Under the pieces are notes generated by a model. That model worked only from the letters and a program-made list of their open reading frames with translations. It was not told where the DNA came from and made no database searches. A DNA stretch of 5,802 bases. It comes from Gemmatimonadota bacterium (lineage in GTDB: Bacteria > Gemmatimonadota > Gemmatimonadetes > Longimicrobiales > RSA9). Below are positions 1 through 5,186 of this stretch, piece by piece. Position 1 is the stretch's first letter. Each line of letters starts with the position of its first letter. Made by a program: the position numbers and the translations under genes. Location: contig JACQPS010000030.1 of assembly GCA_016207445.1 (NCBI GenBank), forward strand, positions 1 through 5,802, read 5' to 3'.

Positions 1-50
1 CATGGGATCAGGCAGCGGGGACCACGCGAGGGTTCGCGGACAACCGACGC

Positions 51-72
51 CTCCGGCGTGCGCGTGCCGGAG
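51..72. repeat. Inverted repeat, 7-bp GC stem
   Basis: CTCCGGC (51-57) is perfectly complementary to GCCGGAG (66-72) across an 8-base loop. No T-run follows directly (only ATTCT at 86-90), so it is a poor fit to an intrinsic terminator. It could be a hairpin at the end of an upstream transcript, an operator-like site, or chance in GC-rich DNA. Confidence 0.35.
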
Positions 73-100
73 CGGGGACGCCCTCATTCTAACGGACGGC

Positions 101-116
101 GCGTGCTTTCGCACGC
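101..116. repeat. Inverted repeat, 6-bp stem with tetraloop
   Basis: GCGTGC (101-106) pairs perfectly with GCACGC (111-116) around a TTTC tetraloop. It lies just before the possible galK promoter and has no following T-run. If transcribed it would be a stable short hairpin. Function is unknown, and chance is possible at this GC content. Confidence 0.35.
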
Positions 117-198
117 TTGGCCCGGGTCCTGCGAAAACCCGACGAGTATGCTACGCTCAGGCGGCGGTGTCGCGGGCGGCGTTTATCGGCGGCGCAGG

Positions 199-1374
199 AT
201 GACCGGATTCTCCGGGGCCCAGCAGATCACGGCGGCGGTGCGCGCGCACCTCGCCTTTCGGGAGACGTTCGGCGGCGAGCCGGAGCTGCTGGCCAGGGCG
301 CCCGGGCGCATCAACCTGATCGGCGAGCATGTGGACTACAACGGCGGCCTGGTGCTGCCGACCGCGATCGATCGTGACGTGGTCGTCGCGGCGAGCCGAC
401 GCCGCGGCCGCTGGATCCGCGCCGTGGCCGCCGACCTGAAGGCGCACGACGCCTTCGCCCTCGATGGCCAGGCCGACGCGGGCAGCGGCTGGACCTCGTA
501 CCTGCGGGGCATCAGCGCGCTCCTGCCCCAGAGCGACATCATCCTGCCGGGCGCCGACCTGGCGATCGCGGGGGATGTTCCGCGCGGCGCCGGACTCGCT
601 TCGTCGGCGGCGTTCGAGGTCGCGTGCGCGACCGCGTTCCTCGCCCTGGCCGATGAAACGCTGCCCGGCCCCGACCTCGCCCGCCTCTGCCGTCGCGCCG
701 AGACCGAGTGGGCGGGGGTGCCGTGCGGCATCATGGACCAGTTCGTCGCCGTGCTGGCGCGCAAGGACCACGCGCTCTTCCTGGACTGCCGGTCGCTCGC
801 CTTCCGGCACGTGGCCATCCCGCCGGGCGTGCGGCTGATCGCCGCCGACACCGGCGTTCGTCACGAGTTGGCCTCGTCCGCCTACGGTGCGCGGGTGCAG
901 GAGTGCCGGGACGCGGCGGAGCGGCTCGGCGTGGCTGAGCTGCGGGATGTCGAGCCGGCCGAGCTCGAGCGGAAGCAGGGTGCACTGCCCGAGCCGCTCT
1001 TGCGCCGCGCCCGCTTCGTCGTGTCCGAGATCGAGCGGACGCGCCGCGCCGCCGAGGCGCTCGCCGCGGGGGACCTGCCGCTCGTCGGCCGTCTCATCGA
1101 CGAATCCCACGCCGGCCTGCGCGACCAGTACGAGGTCTCCACGCCCGAGCTGGACGCGCTGGTCGGGGCGGCGCGCGAGATCGACGGCGTCTACGGCAGC
1201 CGCATGGTGGGCGCGGGCTTCGGCGGCTGCACCCTCTCGCTCGTGGCGGAGGAAGCCGTGCCGGAGTTCCTGCGGCGCGTCCCGGCGGCGTACCATGAGG
1301 CCACGGGACGGACGGCGGCGCTGCACGTGTGCCGGACTCACTCCGGCGCAGGGCTCTTGCCGCTCGACGCCTGA
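199..1374 (+). CDS. galK: Galactokinase (GHMP kinase family)
   Basis: Cytosolic ATP-dependent kinase that makes galactose 1-phosphate, the first committed step of the Leloir pathway. The 391-residue product is of normal family length. It shows the galactokinase signature GRINLIGEHVDYNGG (residues 36-50), the GHMP ATP-binding loop PRGAGLASSAA (128-138), CGIMDQF (176-182) and the C-terminal glycine motif GAGFGGCT (338-345). The catalytic pair, Arg37 and Asp180, is present. The ATP loop has Ala where the first Ser of the usual GLSSSA stands, a mild change. ATG 199 is chosen because it puts the signature at the usual distance from the N-terminus. An in-frame ATG at 148 would add 17 basic and glycine-rich residues and lies in the possible promoter. 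The Shine-Dalgarno sequence is weak at both. No galT, galE or sugar transporter is visible, so the rest of the pathway must lie elsewhere. Confidence 0.96.
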   Translation: MTGFSGAQQITAAVRAHLAFRETFGGEPELLARAPGRINLIGEHVDYNGGLVLPTAIDRDVVVAASRRRGRWIRAVAADLKAHDAFALDGQADAGSGWTSYLRGISALLPQSDIILPGADLAIAGDVPRGAGLASSAAFEVACATAFLALADETLPGPDLARLCRRAETEWAGVPCGIMDQFVAVLARKDHALFLDCRSLAFRHVAIPPGVRLIAADTGVRHELASSAYGARVQECRDAAERLGVAELRDVEPAELERKQGALPEPLLRRARFVVSEIERTRRAAEALAAGDLPLVGRLIDESHAGLRDQYEVSTPELDALVGAAREIDGVYGSRMVGAGFGGCTLSLVAEEAVPEFLRRVPAAYHEATGRTAALHVCRTHSGAGLLPLDA

Positions 1375-1412
1375 CTTCGCCAAGCTCCGCTCGGCTTCAG
1401 CAACGGAAAGCG

Positions 1413-1610
1413 ATGCCGCGCCTCCAGCCCCTGGCTCTGGTCGTCTGTGCGCTGCTCGCCGCGTGCACTTCGGCGGGCGAGCCAGGCATCTCGGCCTCGC
1501 CTTCGCCCTCGCCCGCGCGCTCTCGCGAGATCGACGAGCGCATCTCGATCGAGAACCTGCGCTTCGACGTGCGCTTCCTGTACGACGTGCTCGTGCACGT
1601 CGGCCGCTGA
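1413..1610 (+). CDS. Small predicted lipoprotein, unknown function
   Basis: I do not recognise this 65-residue protein. It begins with a short lipoprotein signal: MPR, a hydrophobic stretch (LALVVCALLAA, residues 7-17), then the lipobox Leu15-Ala16-Ala17-Cys18. Signal peptidase II would leave a lipidated mature protein of about 48 residues. Thr rather than Asp after the Cys suggests the outer membrane if the Lol rules apply. A Ser/Pro linker (SASPSPSPAR, 28-37) leads to a charged and hydrophobic tail (IDERISIENLRFDVRFLYDVLVHVGR minus its ends, about 40-65) that could be an amphipathic helix. ATG 1413 has GGAAAG just upstream (1405-1410) and gives the signal a normal length. Third codon positions are strongly G/C, supporting real coding. 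It follows galK by 38 bases, and its TGA overlaps the serB ATG (TGATG), suggesting translational coupling. Confidence 0.72.
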   Translation: MPRLQPLALVVCALLAACTSAGEPGISASPSPSPARSREIDERISIENLRFDVRFLYDVLVHVGR

Positions 1611-2344
1611 TGCCTCGCTACCGCACCGTCGTCTTCGACTGCGATTCCACGCTCTCCGCCATCGAAGGGATCACAGAGCTCGCCGGAGAGCGGCGGGACG
1701 AGCTCGTTGCGCTCACCGAGGCCGCCATGCGCGGCGACGTGCCGCTCGAGCAGGTGTACGGCCGCCGGCTCGCGCTCGTGCGGCCGTCGCGCGCGCAGGT
1801 CGATGGCCTGGGAGGCGCGTATATCCGGAATCTGCTCCCCCGCGCGCGCGAGGTCGTGGCCGCGCTGCGCCAGGAGCGGATCGCCGTGCGCATCGTCGCC
1901 GGCGGGCTGCGCCCTGCGGTGCTGGCGCTCGCGCGCGAGCTGGGTGTCGAGGACGACGCCGTCGCCGCCGTCGACGTCGCCTTCGATGCCGCCGGGAATT
2001 ACGCCGGCTTCGACCAGGGCTCGCCGCTCGCCTACGCGGGCGGCAAACGGGACGTGCTGGCCCGCTGGGCGCCGGCGCTGCCCCGGCCGATCCTGCTCGT
2101 CGGCGATGGCGCGACCGACCTGGAGGCGCGGCCGGTCGTGGACGGCTTCGTGGCGTTCGCCGGCGTGATCGAGCGCGCCGCGGTTGCCGCGAGCGCCGAC
2201 GTCGTCGTACGTTCCCGATCACTGGCCCCGATCCTCGCGCTGGCGCTGGGCGAGGAGCCGCCGCGCGATCCGGGTGCGCGCGTGGTGTACGACGAAGGAT
2301 TGACCCTGTTGCAACGCGAAGGCATTCGCATTGACCCCGACTGA
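1610..2344 (+). CDS. serB: Phosphoserine phosphatase (HAD superfamily, subclass IB)
   Basis: Cytosolic enzyme for the last step of serine synthesis, hydrolysing O-phosphoserine to serine. The 244-residue product resembles the single-domain type, including the human enzyme, more than longer bacterial SerB forms with an added N-terminal domain. HAD motif I is FDCDST (Asp10 nucleophile, Asp12 acid/base). Glu19 in EGITELAG and Arg53 in RRLALVRPSR match substrate-binding positions of the family. Motif III is Lys146 (GGK), and motif IV is VGDGATDLEA (Asp166, Asp170). Motif II reads RIVAGG, with Ala97 where Ser is normally found. The C-terminal 30 residues (about 214-244) extend beyond the usual core. 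ATG 1610 overlaps the lipoprotein stop as TGATG. The 3' end overlaps the aminotransferase gene by 14 bases. A neighbouring aminotransferase and serA strongly support the role; a related small-molecule phosphatase is the alternative. Confidence 0.88.
   Translation: MPRYRTVVFDCDSTLSAIEGITELAGERRDELVALTEAAMRGDVPLEQVYGRRLALVRPSRAQVDGLGGAYIRNLLPRAREVVAALRQERIAVRIVAGGLRPAVLALARELGVEDDAVAAVDVAFDAAGNYAGFDQGSPLAYAGGKRDVLARWAPALPRPILLVGDGATDLEARPVVDGFVAFAGVIERAAVAASADVVVRSRSLAPILALALGEEPPRDPGARVVYDEGLTLLQREGIRIDPD
2318..2322 (+). promoter_or_regulatory. Ribosome binding site for the TTG-started aminotransferase
   Basis: GAAGG lies inside the end of serB, 8 bases before TTG 2331. It decides the start of the aminotransferase gene, because no ATG or GTG precedes the conserved N-terminus (RFFLPGPTEVRPEIL) in that frame. 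A second TTG at 2346 is a weaker alternative. Confidence 0.5.
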
Positions 2345-3476
2345 TTTGACTCCGAGCCCGAGCCCGAGCCCGCGCCCGAGCCCGGCTCAGCCGTTCGGCC
2401 GCTTCTTCCTTCCGGGTCCGACGGAGGTGCGCCCGGAGATCCTGCAGGCGCAGGTGCGGCCCATGATCGGGCACCGTGCCCGCGCGATGGAGGAGCTGCT
2501 GGGGCGCATGCAGCCGCTGCTGCAGTACCTCTTCCGGACGCGCCGGCTGGTCTACGTGTCCACGTCCTCGGCGACGGGACTGATGGAAGCGGCCGTGCGC
2601 AACGGTGCGCGCCGGCGCGTGCTGTCTCTGGTCAACGGCGCGTTCAGCGAGCGCTTCTTCCGCATCGCGCGCGCCTGCGGCTTCGAGACGAGCGCGCTCG
2701 AGGTGCCCCTGGGGCACGGGCACACGCCGGAGATGCTGGAGGACGCGCTGCGCGCGGGCGATTACGACACGATCACGGTGGTGCACTCCGAGACCTCGAC
2801 CGGCGTGCTCGACCCCATTGCCGAGCTGGCGAGCGTCGCCCACAACGCGGGCGACGTGGCCTTGCTCGTGGACAGCGTGAGCGCCCTCGCGGGTACGCCC
2901 GTCGAGACCGACGCGTGGGGGCTCGACTTCGTCCTGACCGGTTCGCAGAAGGCGCTCGCCCTGCCGCCCGGCCTGGCGTTGGGCGTGGCACAGGAGACGA
3001 TCCTGAAGCGCGCCGAGCGCAACCCGGCGCGCGGCGTCTACTTCGATTTCCTGGAGTTCGAGAAGAACCTCGCCAAAAACCAGACGCCCAACACCCCGGC
3101 CGTCTCGCTCCTGTACGCGCTCGATGCGCAGCTCCAGCGCATCCGCGAGGAGACGCTCGAGCGCCGCATCGAGCGTCACGCCGCCATGGCGCGCCGGACC
3201 TGGGAGTGGGTCGATGCGATGCGGGACCGCGGCATCGGGCTCGAGGTGCTCGCACCGCCCGGCTTTCGCTCCCCGACCGTCACCTGCATCCGGCTGCCGG
3301 AAGCAATGAAGGGCTCGGAGATCTCCGCGCGCATGCGTGAGCGGGGATTCACCATCGCGAGCGGGTACGGGCCGCTGAAGGACACCACCATCCGGATCGG
3401 GCACATGGGGGACCACACGGTTGAGGAACTGAACGAGCTGCTGGCCATCCTGGAGCACGTCGTAACGAAATCGTGA
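2331..3476 (+). CDS. Class V PLP aminotransferase, probable phosphoserine aminotransferase
   Basis: Fold-type I, PLP-dependent, 381 residues, of the alanine-glyoxylate/serine-pyruvate aminotransferase branch and not the classical SerC branch. FLPGPTEVRPEIL (26-38) opens the conserved part. STSSATGLMEAAVRN (77-91) forms the cofactor-phosphate loop. HSETSTGV (152-159) and DSVSAL (Asp181, pyridine nitrogen) follow. GSQKALALPPGLA holds the Schiff-base Lys207, and RIGHMG supplies the likely carboxylate-binding Arg355. Position between serB and serA suggests it converts 3-phosphohydroxypyruvate and glutamate to phosphoserine. Class V enzymes outside the SerC branch are known to do this in methanogens. 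Alanine-glyoxylate or serine-glyoxylate transamination is the alternative. TTG 2331 is chosen for the GAAGG upstream and because nothing better precedes the conserved start. The first 20 residues are a low-complexity Ser-Pro tail from a hexanucleotide repeat. Confidence 0.93.
   Translation: MTPTDLTPSPSPSPRPSPAQPFGRFFLPGPTEVRPEILQAQVRPMIGHRARAMEELLGRMQPLLQYLFRTRRLVYVSTSSATGLMEAAVRNGARRRVLSLVNGAFSERFFRIARACGFETSALEVPLGHGHTPEMLEDALRAGDYDTITVVHSETSTGVLDPIAELASVAHNAGDVALLVDSVSALAGTPVETDAWGLDFVLTGSQKALALPPGLALGVAQETILKRAERNPARGVYFDFLEFEKNLAKNQTPNTPAVSLLYALDAQLQRIREETLERRIERHAAMARRTWEWVDAMRDRGIGLEVLAPPGFRSPTVTCIRLPEAMKGSEISARMRERGFTIASGYGPLKDTTIRIGHMGDHTVEELNELLAILEHVVTKS
2354..2383 (+). repeat. Hexanucleotide tandem repeat (GAGCCC), five units
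   Basis: Five consecutive hexamers, with the fourth changed to GCGCCC. In the aminotransferase frame they code alternating Pro and Ser (one Arg in the variant unit) just before the conserved enzyme core. Gain or loss of a unit by slippage would keep the frame and change only the tail length. A shorter Ser-Pro hexamer run (TCGCCY, three units, 1497-1514) occurs in the lipoprotein linker. Confidence 0.85.
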
Positions 3477-3492
3477 CAGCCGTGTACCTGCA

Positions 3493-3515
3493 AGTCGAAA
3501 GTTGACAGTTGACAG
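3493..3515 (+). repeat. Heptanucleotide repeat array, left arm
   Basis: Three heptads AGTCGAA, AGTTGAC, AGTTGAC, then AG. They form the left arm of a large imperfect inverted repeat with 3544-3566. The array begins 17 bases after the aminotransferase stop codon. It creates two TTGACA hexamers (3502-3507 and 3509-3514) that look like -35 boxes but have no partner -10 at normal spacing. Confidence 0.85.
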
Positions 3516-3566
3516 CGCTGAGACGTTTTGGGCGTACTGTAAACTGTCAACTGTAAACTGTCGACT
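3493..3566. other. Large imperfect palindrome (potential hairpin) before serA
   Basis: Positions 3493-3515 and 3544-3566 are inverted copies matching at 21 of 23 positions. The two mismatches pair A3499 with G3560 and G3504 with A3555. The 28-base loop spans 3516-3543. No T-run follows, so it is not a standard intrinsic terminator. If transcribed from upstream it would fold a long stem between the aminotransferase and serA, and could affect read-through, RNA stability or serA translation. Confidence 0.75.
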
Positions 3567-3590
3567 CTTTGAACTTTGAACTTTGAACTG
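3537..3590 (-). repeat. Heptanucleotide repeat array, right arm and tail
   Basis: Read on the plus strand the heptads are CTGTAAA, CTGTCAA, CTGTAAA, CTGTCGA, then CT, then CTTTGAA three times and CTG. Read on the minus strand every unit fits AGT(T/C)NA(C/A), the same family as the left array but inverted. A 2-base phase slip separates the CTGT-type and CTTTGAA-type units. The array ends 3 bases before the serA ATG. Confidence 0.88.
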
Positions 3591-3593
3591 GTA

Positions 3594-5186
3594 ATGTTCC
3601 GTATCTTACTCGCCGATAAGATTGCCCCCGAAGGCGTGGAGCCGCTGCGCTCGGACGGCCGCTTCGAGCTGGTCGAGCGGTACGGCCTGCAGGGCGAAGA
3701 GTTGGCGCGCGCGCTCGCCGATGTGGACGCCGTCATCGTGCGCAGCGCGACGCGCATCACGCGCGAGACGCTCATGCACGGTCAGCGGCTCAGGGTGATC
3801 GGCCGGGCCGGCGTGGGCGTGGACAACATCGATGTGGACGCGGCCACGGAACGGGGGGTCGCGGTCCTGAACGCGCCCTCGGGCAACACCACATCGGCGG
3901 CAGAGCTCACGCTCGCGCTCCTGCTCGCGCTGGTGCGTCGGATCCCCGCGGCCGATCGCTCGATGAAGGGCGGCGACTGGAACCGCGCGAGCTTCCGCGG
4001 CGTCGAGCTGTACGGCAAGACACTGGGGTTGGTGGGCGCGGGGCGGATCGGCGGCGAGGTCGCGCGCCGCGCGCGCGCGTTCGGGATGCGCGTCGTCGCC
4101 TACGATCCGTATCTCAGCCCCGAGCGGGCCGAGACGCTCGAGATCGAGCTGGCCACCCTCGAGGAGGTACTCCGCCGCGCCGACATCCTGTCGCTGCACG
4201 TGCCGCTGACCGAGAGCACCGCCGGCATGATCGGCGAGGCCGAGCTCGCGATGATGAAGCCTGGGGCGCTCCTGGTGAACGCGGCGCGCGGCGGCGTGGT
4301 CGACGAGCAGGCGCTCTGTCGCTTCCTGGCCGACCGGCGCCTGGCCGGCGCCGCCCTCGACGTGTTCGACCGCGAGCCGCTGCCGGCCGACCACCCGCTG
4401 CGCAAGCTGGACAATCTCGTGCTCACGCCGCACCTGGGCGCGGCCACCGAGGAAGCGCAGCAGAACGTCGCCATCGAGATCGCGCAGGCGGTGCGCGCCG
4501 CTCTGCTCGAGGGGGATTTCTCGCGCGCCGTGAACGCGCCCGCGATCGGTGGCGAGGAGATGCGCCGGCTCCGGCCGCTGCTCGACCTGGCGGAGCGCCT
4601 GGGCCTGCTCGCCGCCGCGCTCGCCGACGGTGCCATGGAGCAGGTCGAGGTGCGCTACGCCGGCGCGGCCGAGGAGGAGCTGTTGCGCCCGATGGCCGCG
4701 GGCGTGCTGATCGGCATCCTCTCGTCGGTCGTCGGCAGGAGCGCGGTCAACCTGGTGAACGCGCTGCACCTGGCGGAGGCGCGCGGGATCCAGGTGCGGC
4801 GTGTCCGTCTCGGCCCGCACGGCGATTACGGCGAGTACCTCGAGGTGCTCCTGGCCGGCGCGGGCATCGAAACACGCGTGGCAGGCGCGCTCCTGGGTGA
4901 GGGGCACGCGCGCGTGGTGCGCATCGGCGATTTCCACGTCGACGTCGTGCCGCGCGGCTCGCTGGTCGTACTGCGCAACCGCGACGTACCGGGCGTGATC
5001 GGCCGCGTCGGCACCTTGCTGGGCAACTCCGGTATCAACATCGGCGAGTACCACCAGGCGCGGCTCCAGGCCGGTGGGCAGGCGCTGGCCGCGATCAGCG
5101 TGGATGGCCGGTTGCCCGGTGAGCTGGTGGACGCGCTGCGTCGCCTCCCTGAAGTCCTGGAAGTCCGGCAGGTGCAGCTTGATTAG
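3594..5186 (+). CDS. serA: D-3-phosphoglycerate dehydrogenase, long form with ACT domain
   Basis: Cytosolic NAD-dependent enzyme oxidising 3-phosphoglycerate to 3-phosphohydroxypyruvate, the first and usually controlled step of serine synthesis. The 530 residues match the long bacterial form. The substrate-binding loop RAGVGVDNIDVDAATERG is at 71-88. The NAD fold has GAGRIG (148-153) and Asp171 (AYDPY). The catalytic set is Arg232 (NAARGGVVDE), Glu261 (DREPL) and His280 (TPHLGA). A middle allosteric substrate-binding-type domain lies at about 318-450 and an ACT domain at about 455-530. Asp464 and Asn482 match serine-contacting positions known in the mycobacterial long form, so serine feedback is likely. 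ATG 3594 gives the usual MFRILLADKIAPEG start. No Shine-Dalgarno is visible, because heptad repeats reach to 3590. The first codons are unusually AT-rich, which may help initiation. The end overlaps the next gene by 8 bases. Confidence 0.97.
   Translation: MFRILLADKIAPEGVEPLRSDGRFELVERYGLQGEELARALADVDAVIVRSATRITRETLMHGQRLRVIGRAGVGVDNIDVDAATERGVAVLNAPSGNTTSAAELTLALLLALVRRIPAADRSMKGGDWNRASFRGVELYGKTLGLVGAGRIGGEVARRARAFGMRVVAYDPYLSPERAETLEIELATLEEVLRRADILSLHVPLTESTAGMIGEAELAMMKPGALLVNAARGGVVDEQALCRFLADRRLAGAALDVFDREPLPADHPLRKLDNLVLTPHLGAATEEAQQNVAIEIAQAVRAALLEGDFSRAVNAPAIGGEEMRRLRPLLDLAERLGLLAAALADGAMEQVEVRYAGAAEEELLRPMAAGVLIGILSSVVGRSAVNLVNALHLAEARGIQVRRVRLGPHGDYGEYLEVLLAGAGIETRVAGALLGEGHARVVRIGDFHVDVVPRGSLVVLRNRDVPGVIGRVGTLLGNSGINIGEYHQARLQAGGQALAAISVDGRLPGELVDALRRLPEVLEVRQVQLD

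Larger units (their letters stand above)
1..198. other. Non-coding leader upstream of galK
   Basis: No convincing gene is seen here. The only plus-strand reading frame crossing it (2-202) uses A or T at about 30% of third positions, unlike the genes downstream, and has no recognisable motif. The stretch holds two small inverted repeats (51-72 and 101-116). It also has a possible extended -10 element at 149-157 (TG, one base, then TACGCT) about 40 bases before the galK ATG, but the matching -35 (around 129-134) is poor. On the minus strand, 86-91 reads TAGAAT, a good -10 look-alike without a clear -35. It may be an intergenic region holding the galK promoter and the end or start of an unseen neighbour; this is inference. 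Confidence 0.5.

Noticed and set aside
2..202. 66-residue plus-strand frame whose TGA overlaps the galK ATG
   Set aside because: The ATGA overlap looks attractive, but about 30% of third positions are A or T, there is no motif, and the frame crosses hairpins and the possible promoter.
157..1383. Long minus-strand open frame (408 residues) opposite galK
   Set aside because: It mirrors galK, has no recognisable motif, and long antisense frames are expected in DNA of this GC content. Galactokinase motifs on the plus strand are complete.
1713..3458. Minus-strand open frame of 581 residues opposite serB and the aminotransferase
   Set aside because: Its product is an Arg/Ala/His-rich low-complexity sequence typical of antisense frames in GC-rich genes, and it spans two clearly real plus-strand genes.
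3502..3514. Two perfect TTGACA -35-like boxes in the gap before serA
   Set aside because: They are a by-product of the AGTTGAC heptads, and no -10-like sequence lies at 16-18 bases; the nearest candidates (TACTGT at 3535, TAAACT at 3540) are weak or badly spaced.
3493..3570. Rho-independent terminator after the aminotransferase
   Set aside because: The stem is long, but the loop is 28 bases, the stem is not GC-rich, and only CTCTTT follows in place of a T-run.
3493..3590. CRISPR-like array
   Set aside because: Units are 7 bases in direct tandem without spacers, which does not fit CRISPR repeats.
4061..4080. Alternating CG run (possible Z-DNA)
   Set aside because: It lies in serA coding Ala/Arg residues (VARRARAFG) and is explained by codon choice at high GC.
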